Part shown: in pieces, positions 61,194 to 64,000 of the stretch
Layout of the letters: every line of letters begins with the position of its first letter
How positions within the stretch are numbered: position 1 is the stretch's first letter
Source: Acorus gramineus
Lineage: Eukaryota; Streptophyta; Magnoliopsida; Acorales; Acoraceae
Length of the DNA: 64,000 nt
Direction of reading: 5' to 3'
Assembly (NCBI GenBank): GCA_030737835.1
Contig: CM060853.1
Span: 17,914,895 to 17,978,894, forward strand
Made by a program: the position numbers and the translations under genes
Notes under the pieces: generated by a model
Told to the model about the DNA's origin: nothing
Seen by the model: only the letters and a program-made list of their open reading frames with translations
Databases searched by the model: none

Positions 61194-64000
61194 ATGAAAA
61201 GGTCTCCCTCTCTCTTCTCTTCCTCTTCTACTACATGAACAGCTTCCATAACGAAACTTGTGAAACTCTTCTCACAAATGCACTCTTTTTGTTTTGGGGT
61301 TTCAGGGTTGCAGTTGTCACAGGTGGGAACAAGGGAATTGGTTTTGAGATATGCAGGCAACTTGCCTCAAATGGGTTGGAAGTTATACTGACAGCAAGAG
61401 ATGAGAAGAGGGGGCTTGATGCTGTTGATAGTCTCAAAGGGTCTGGGCTTGTTGGTGTTGGTTTTCATCAGCTTGATGTCACTGACCCTGTCTCTGTTGC
61501 TTCTTTGGCCAACTTCATTGAGTCCCACTTTGGAAAGCTTGATATACTGGTGAGATTCCATTCATCCATCATATTAGCATAACAAACTTTTTCTTTGAAC
61601 TATTGGCATCTTTATATAGAATATAAAGTCAATAAACTTTTGGGAAAGTTGAATGCATGCTTTTTTTGTACTTTCTTAATCTAATATATATAGATACAAG
61701 AAGAAGAGAAGCACGTACCCCAGTCGGCGATCCCCAAAATAATACCCTTAGAAAGAGAGAGAACCCGAAGAAAGCCACCACCCCCAAAACACTGGCTCGG
61801 ATAACATGTCGATTTTACCCACCAGGAAAAACCAAACAGATTAGCATAGAAACGTGTTATTTAAACGAAAGGGCTTAGAGCAGCTCCAATCGGACGCCAA
61901 AATGAAGATCTTCAATTTCAAAACGAGCACTATATTTGGAGACCCAGTATCTGTTATATGTCACATCAATGTAGAATAATACTATAAATAACATTATTAA
62001 CTTATAACAAGTTTTGATAAATTATATTTACTCTTACAAAATTATAAATTTTTTATTTTTTATTTGTATTTAATAAAAATATGGAATTTTTCCTATTCCA
62101 TCAGGTCAGACAACTGAATTAGATACAAGTCCACTTGCAACTTTACATACATATATTAGTTTTTTTATATGTAAATATAGAGTTAATATAATTGGTTATT
62201 TACATTAAAATTAGAACATAAATGTCAATAAACAATAAAGATGAAAAAAACAAATGGTAGAATGAAAATTATAACAAATCAAAATAGTGATTTGAAGACC
62301 TACACCAAATAAATTGAAGATCCACCATTGGAGTTGATGAGTTTTCAAAACAATAAAATCTTCAAAATAAAGACTCCATTAAAGTTCAGGGGTCTTCAAA
62401 AGTCTAAAATCTTCGATGGGAGTTTTTAAAATGAAGACCTCCATTGAAGATGCTCTAAAACAGGTAAACCCAAAAAGTGTCGACCGTGTCTTATTAGGGA
62501 TCAATCCTTGTAATATAGAAGGTATATGGACTGGTATATAGACTAGTCACTAAGTTAGGGAAAGTGGAGACAGACAGGAATGACTGACCAAAAAAGAAAG
62601 GTGATTTGACTGATTTTATGTTGGTGTGACTTTAATAGTTATTTCCATGATCACTGACACACCTTGTAATAGATAAAAAGATTCATAAGTTCCTTGAATT
62701 CACAAGAATAAAAAAAAATTCTAAAAAGAAAAAATTTAGAATATTATTGATAAAAATTGTAAACCCTAGGTTACACGTCTTCCTTTTATACTAAATAACA
62801 AAAAATTAAAAAATTACTAAAAATAGTAAAAATTGAAATTAGTTGTAACTCAATCTATGGGATCCTAGATAATCATAGGAATTGATAGAGATTAATTTCG
62901 ATTTGTTATGAGAAAGATATCACAAATCTAAACTTACTAAAAATAGTAAAATCGCTAATTTGAATGCCTAAATAAAAGAATTTTAAAAAACTAATAACAA
63001 CTAATCTAGAAGATCTCTTCGATATTCTTTTCCATGTAAAATTTAGTGCGATTCCGATATCATGACCCTTGATTTATAATTTATTTGGTAGACCTCTTAT
63101 AGTGGCCCCGTTTGCATTATATGTCTAGCATCAGATTCATCCTCTTCAAAAGAACTTGTCCTCGAGTTATTCTGCTCCTCAATTAATGTTTTCTTGTATT
63201 TTACTTTTGGCAAACAGAGAGACGTATTCTTGACTTCAAATTCCTTCTCAATCAAATCGATCATGTAGAAAGTTGGATGTACATCGATTTGTAGCCCAAG
63301 CTTCTTGGTAGTTGCAATGTTCTCATCATTAGCATTGTTGATGATGGCATAAAAAAAACGCTCTTCTAGATGGTGCATGGAGTCTGCAACACAAATTTCT
63401 GGAAGGGATCTTCTATCTTTGGGGTCACCATTAAGGAAAATGATTTCTCTTGTTCTCCTCCGATAACCTCTTCAAAATCAACAAAGAAAACAACATCCTC
63501 CACTTATTTGTTTGATATGTCCTCATCAACAGACACCTCTTGTGACCTTTGATTTATAATTTATTTAGTGGACCTCTTCTAGTGGTTCCATCTACATAAT
63601 ATGTCCTACATCAGTCACAATGTTCTAAAAACAAATACTTGGCCCGGGGTCCATTCTTCTTTATATTAAAAAGTGTACTTTGAATGACACGAGATTTTAC
63701 AGTAAATGTATAAATGTATTCTTCTTATCACCATGTGAAACACGCACAAACAAGTGAAAAACAATGTTATGGGTGTGAAGGGAGATGTGACAACGCAAAT
63801 TAGAGCTTGGTTTTTAAAATTATGAAGAATGTGTTAAACCATCTGAAGTGAATAGATACCCATGTTCCCAAAAAACACAAATTTGGTGAACATAAGTTTG
63901 TCTAGCCAAAGGATACAAGAGGTGTCCAATCGTTGAACTTTTTTTGAATATTTAGAATGAGTTCAGAGTACTTAGTGACTATGGTTTTCTCTCATGGGTA
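61194..64000 (+). CDS. Short-chain dehydrogenase/reductase, copy D (cut by window end)
   Basis: Exons visible: 61194-61201 (MKR) and 61306-61549, together 84 residues with TGGNKGIG (8-15), identical in protein to copy C over this part. The rest of the window is intron 2. Sequence 63614-64000 matches 57858-58245 of copy C, whose exon 3 begins at 58303, so the next exon should start about 60 bp beyond the window edge. Intron 2 is shorter than in C because it lacks the C-specific MITE and part of the LTR element. Whether the gene is complete cannot be judged here. Confidence 0.85.
61878..62455. mobile_element. PIF/Harbinger-type MITE shared by copies C and D (copy D locus)
   Basis: Orthologous to 54776-55380 in copy C: same flanking sequence, left end GAGCAGCTCCAAT, right side GATGCTC followed by TAA. 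It was duplicated with the gene and has since accumulated small indels. Confidence 0.85.
62655..63613 (-). mobile_element. Deleted copy of the LTR element in SDR copy D intron 2
   Basis: Same insertion as 55582-57857 in copy C, with flanks ATCAC (62650-62654) and GTCAC (63614-63618). About 1.3 kb is missing relative to copy C: the sequence jumps near 63532 from the internal 3' part into the start of the 5' LTR, removing gag, the primer-binding site and most of the 5' LTR. Confidence 0.9.

Noticed and set aside
1-64000. CRISPR arrays, bacterial operons, rRNA or functional tRNA genes
   Set aside because: Nothing with the required structure was seen; the window is plant nuclear DNA and the only tRNA-like signals are SINE promoters.

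Overview
The window is nuclear DNA of a flowering plant. Its genes carry many GT-AG introns, the spacers are AT-rich, and MITEs, SINE-like copies and LTR elements are frequent. The first exons of the helicase and RmlD-like genes are very GC-rich while later exons are AT-rich. That 5'-to-3' GC gradient is typical of monocots, so I lean towards a monocot; species is not determinable from this window. I rebuilt spliced models by hand for every gene. For all seven complete genes the exon lengths sum to an open frame ending in one stop.

Left part (1-32.5 kb): four single-copy housekeeping genes. SEND1/GEN2-type XPG-family endonuclease (minus, 511-7118, 14 exons, 561 aa). Mitochondrial NAD-dependent malic enzyme, 59 kDa/NAD-ME2 type (minus, 9777-20355, 19 exons, 605 aa). 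An RmlD/MAT2B-like Rossmann protein (minus, 23067-26117, 6 exons, 322 aa). A DEAD-box RNA helicase of the plant RH26/RH31/RH48 group (plus, 26272-32483, 10 exons, 686 aa). The last two are head to head with only 154 bp between their start codons.

Middle (32.5-39 kb): a gene-poor spacer with two roughly 1-kb Mutator-type terminal-inverted-repeat elements, each with 9-bp target duplications.

Right part (39-64 kb): a tandem array of short-chain dehydrogenase/reductase genes of the salutaridine reductase / (+)-neomenthol dehydrogenase-like type. Copies A, B and C are complete; D is cut by the window end inside intron 2. The array preserves its own history. There is a scar of a deleted copy between A and B. 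Copy B is a mosaic with an A-like exon 2 in a C-like gene. The C/D duplication junction is visible near 60703. One LTR insertion is shared by C and D and absent from B, and a Harbinger-type MITE is present in C with a clean empty site in D. A solo LTR of the same LTR family lies downstream of B. The array probably supplies related NADPH-dependent carbonyl reductases of specialised metabolism, but substrates cannot be read from sequence.
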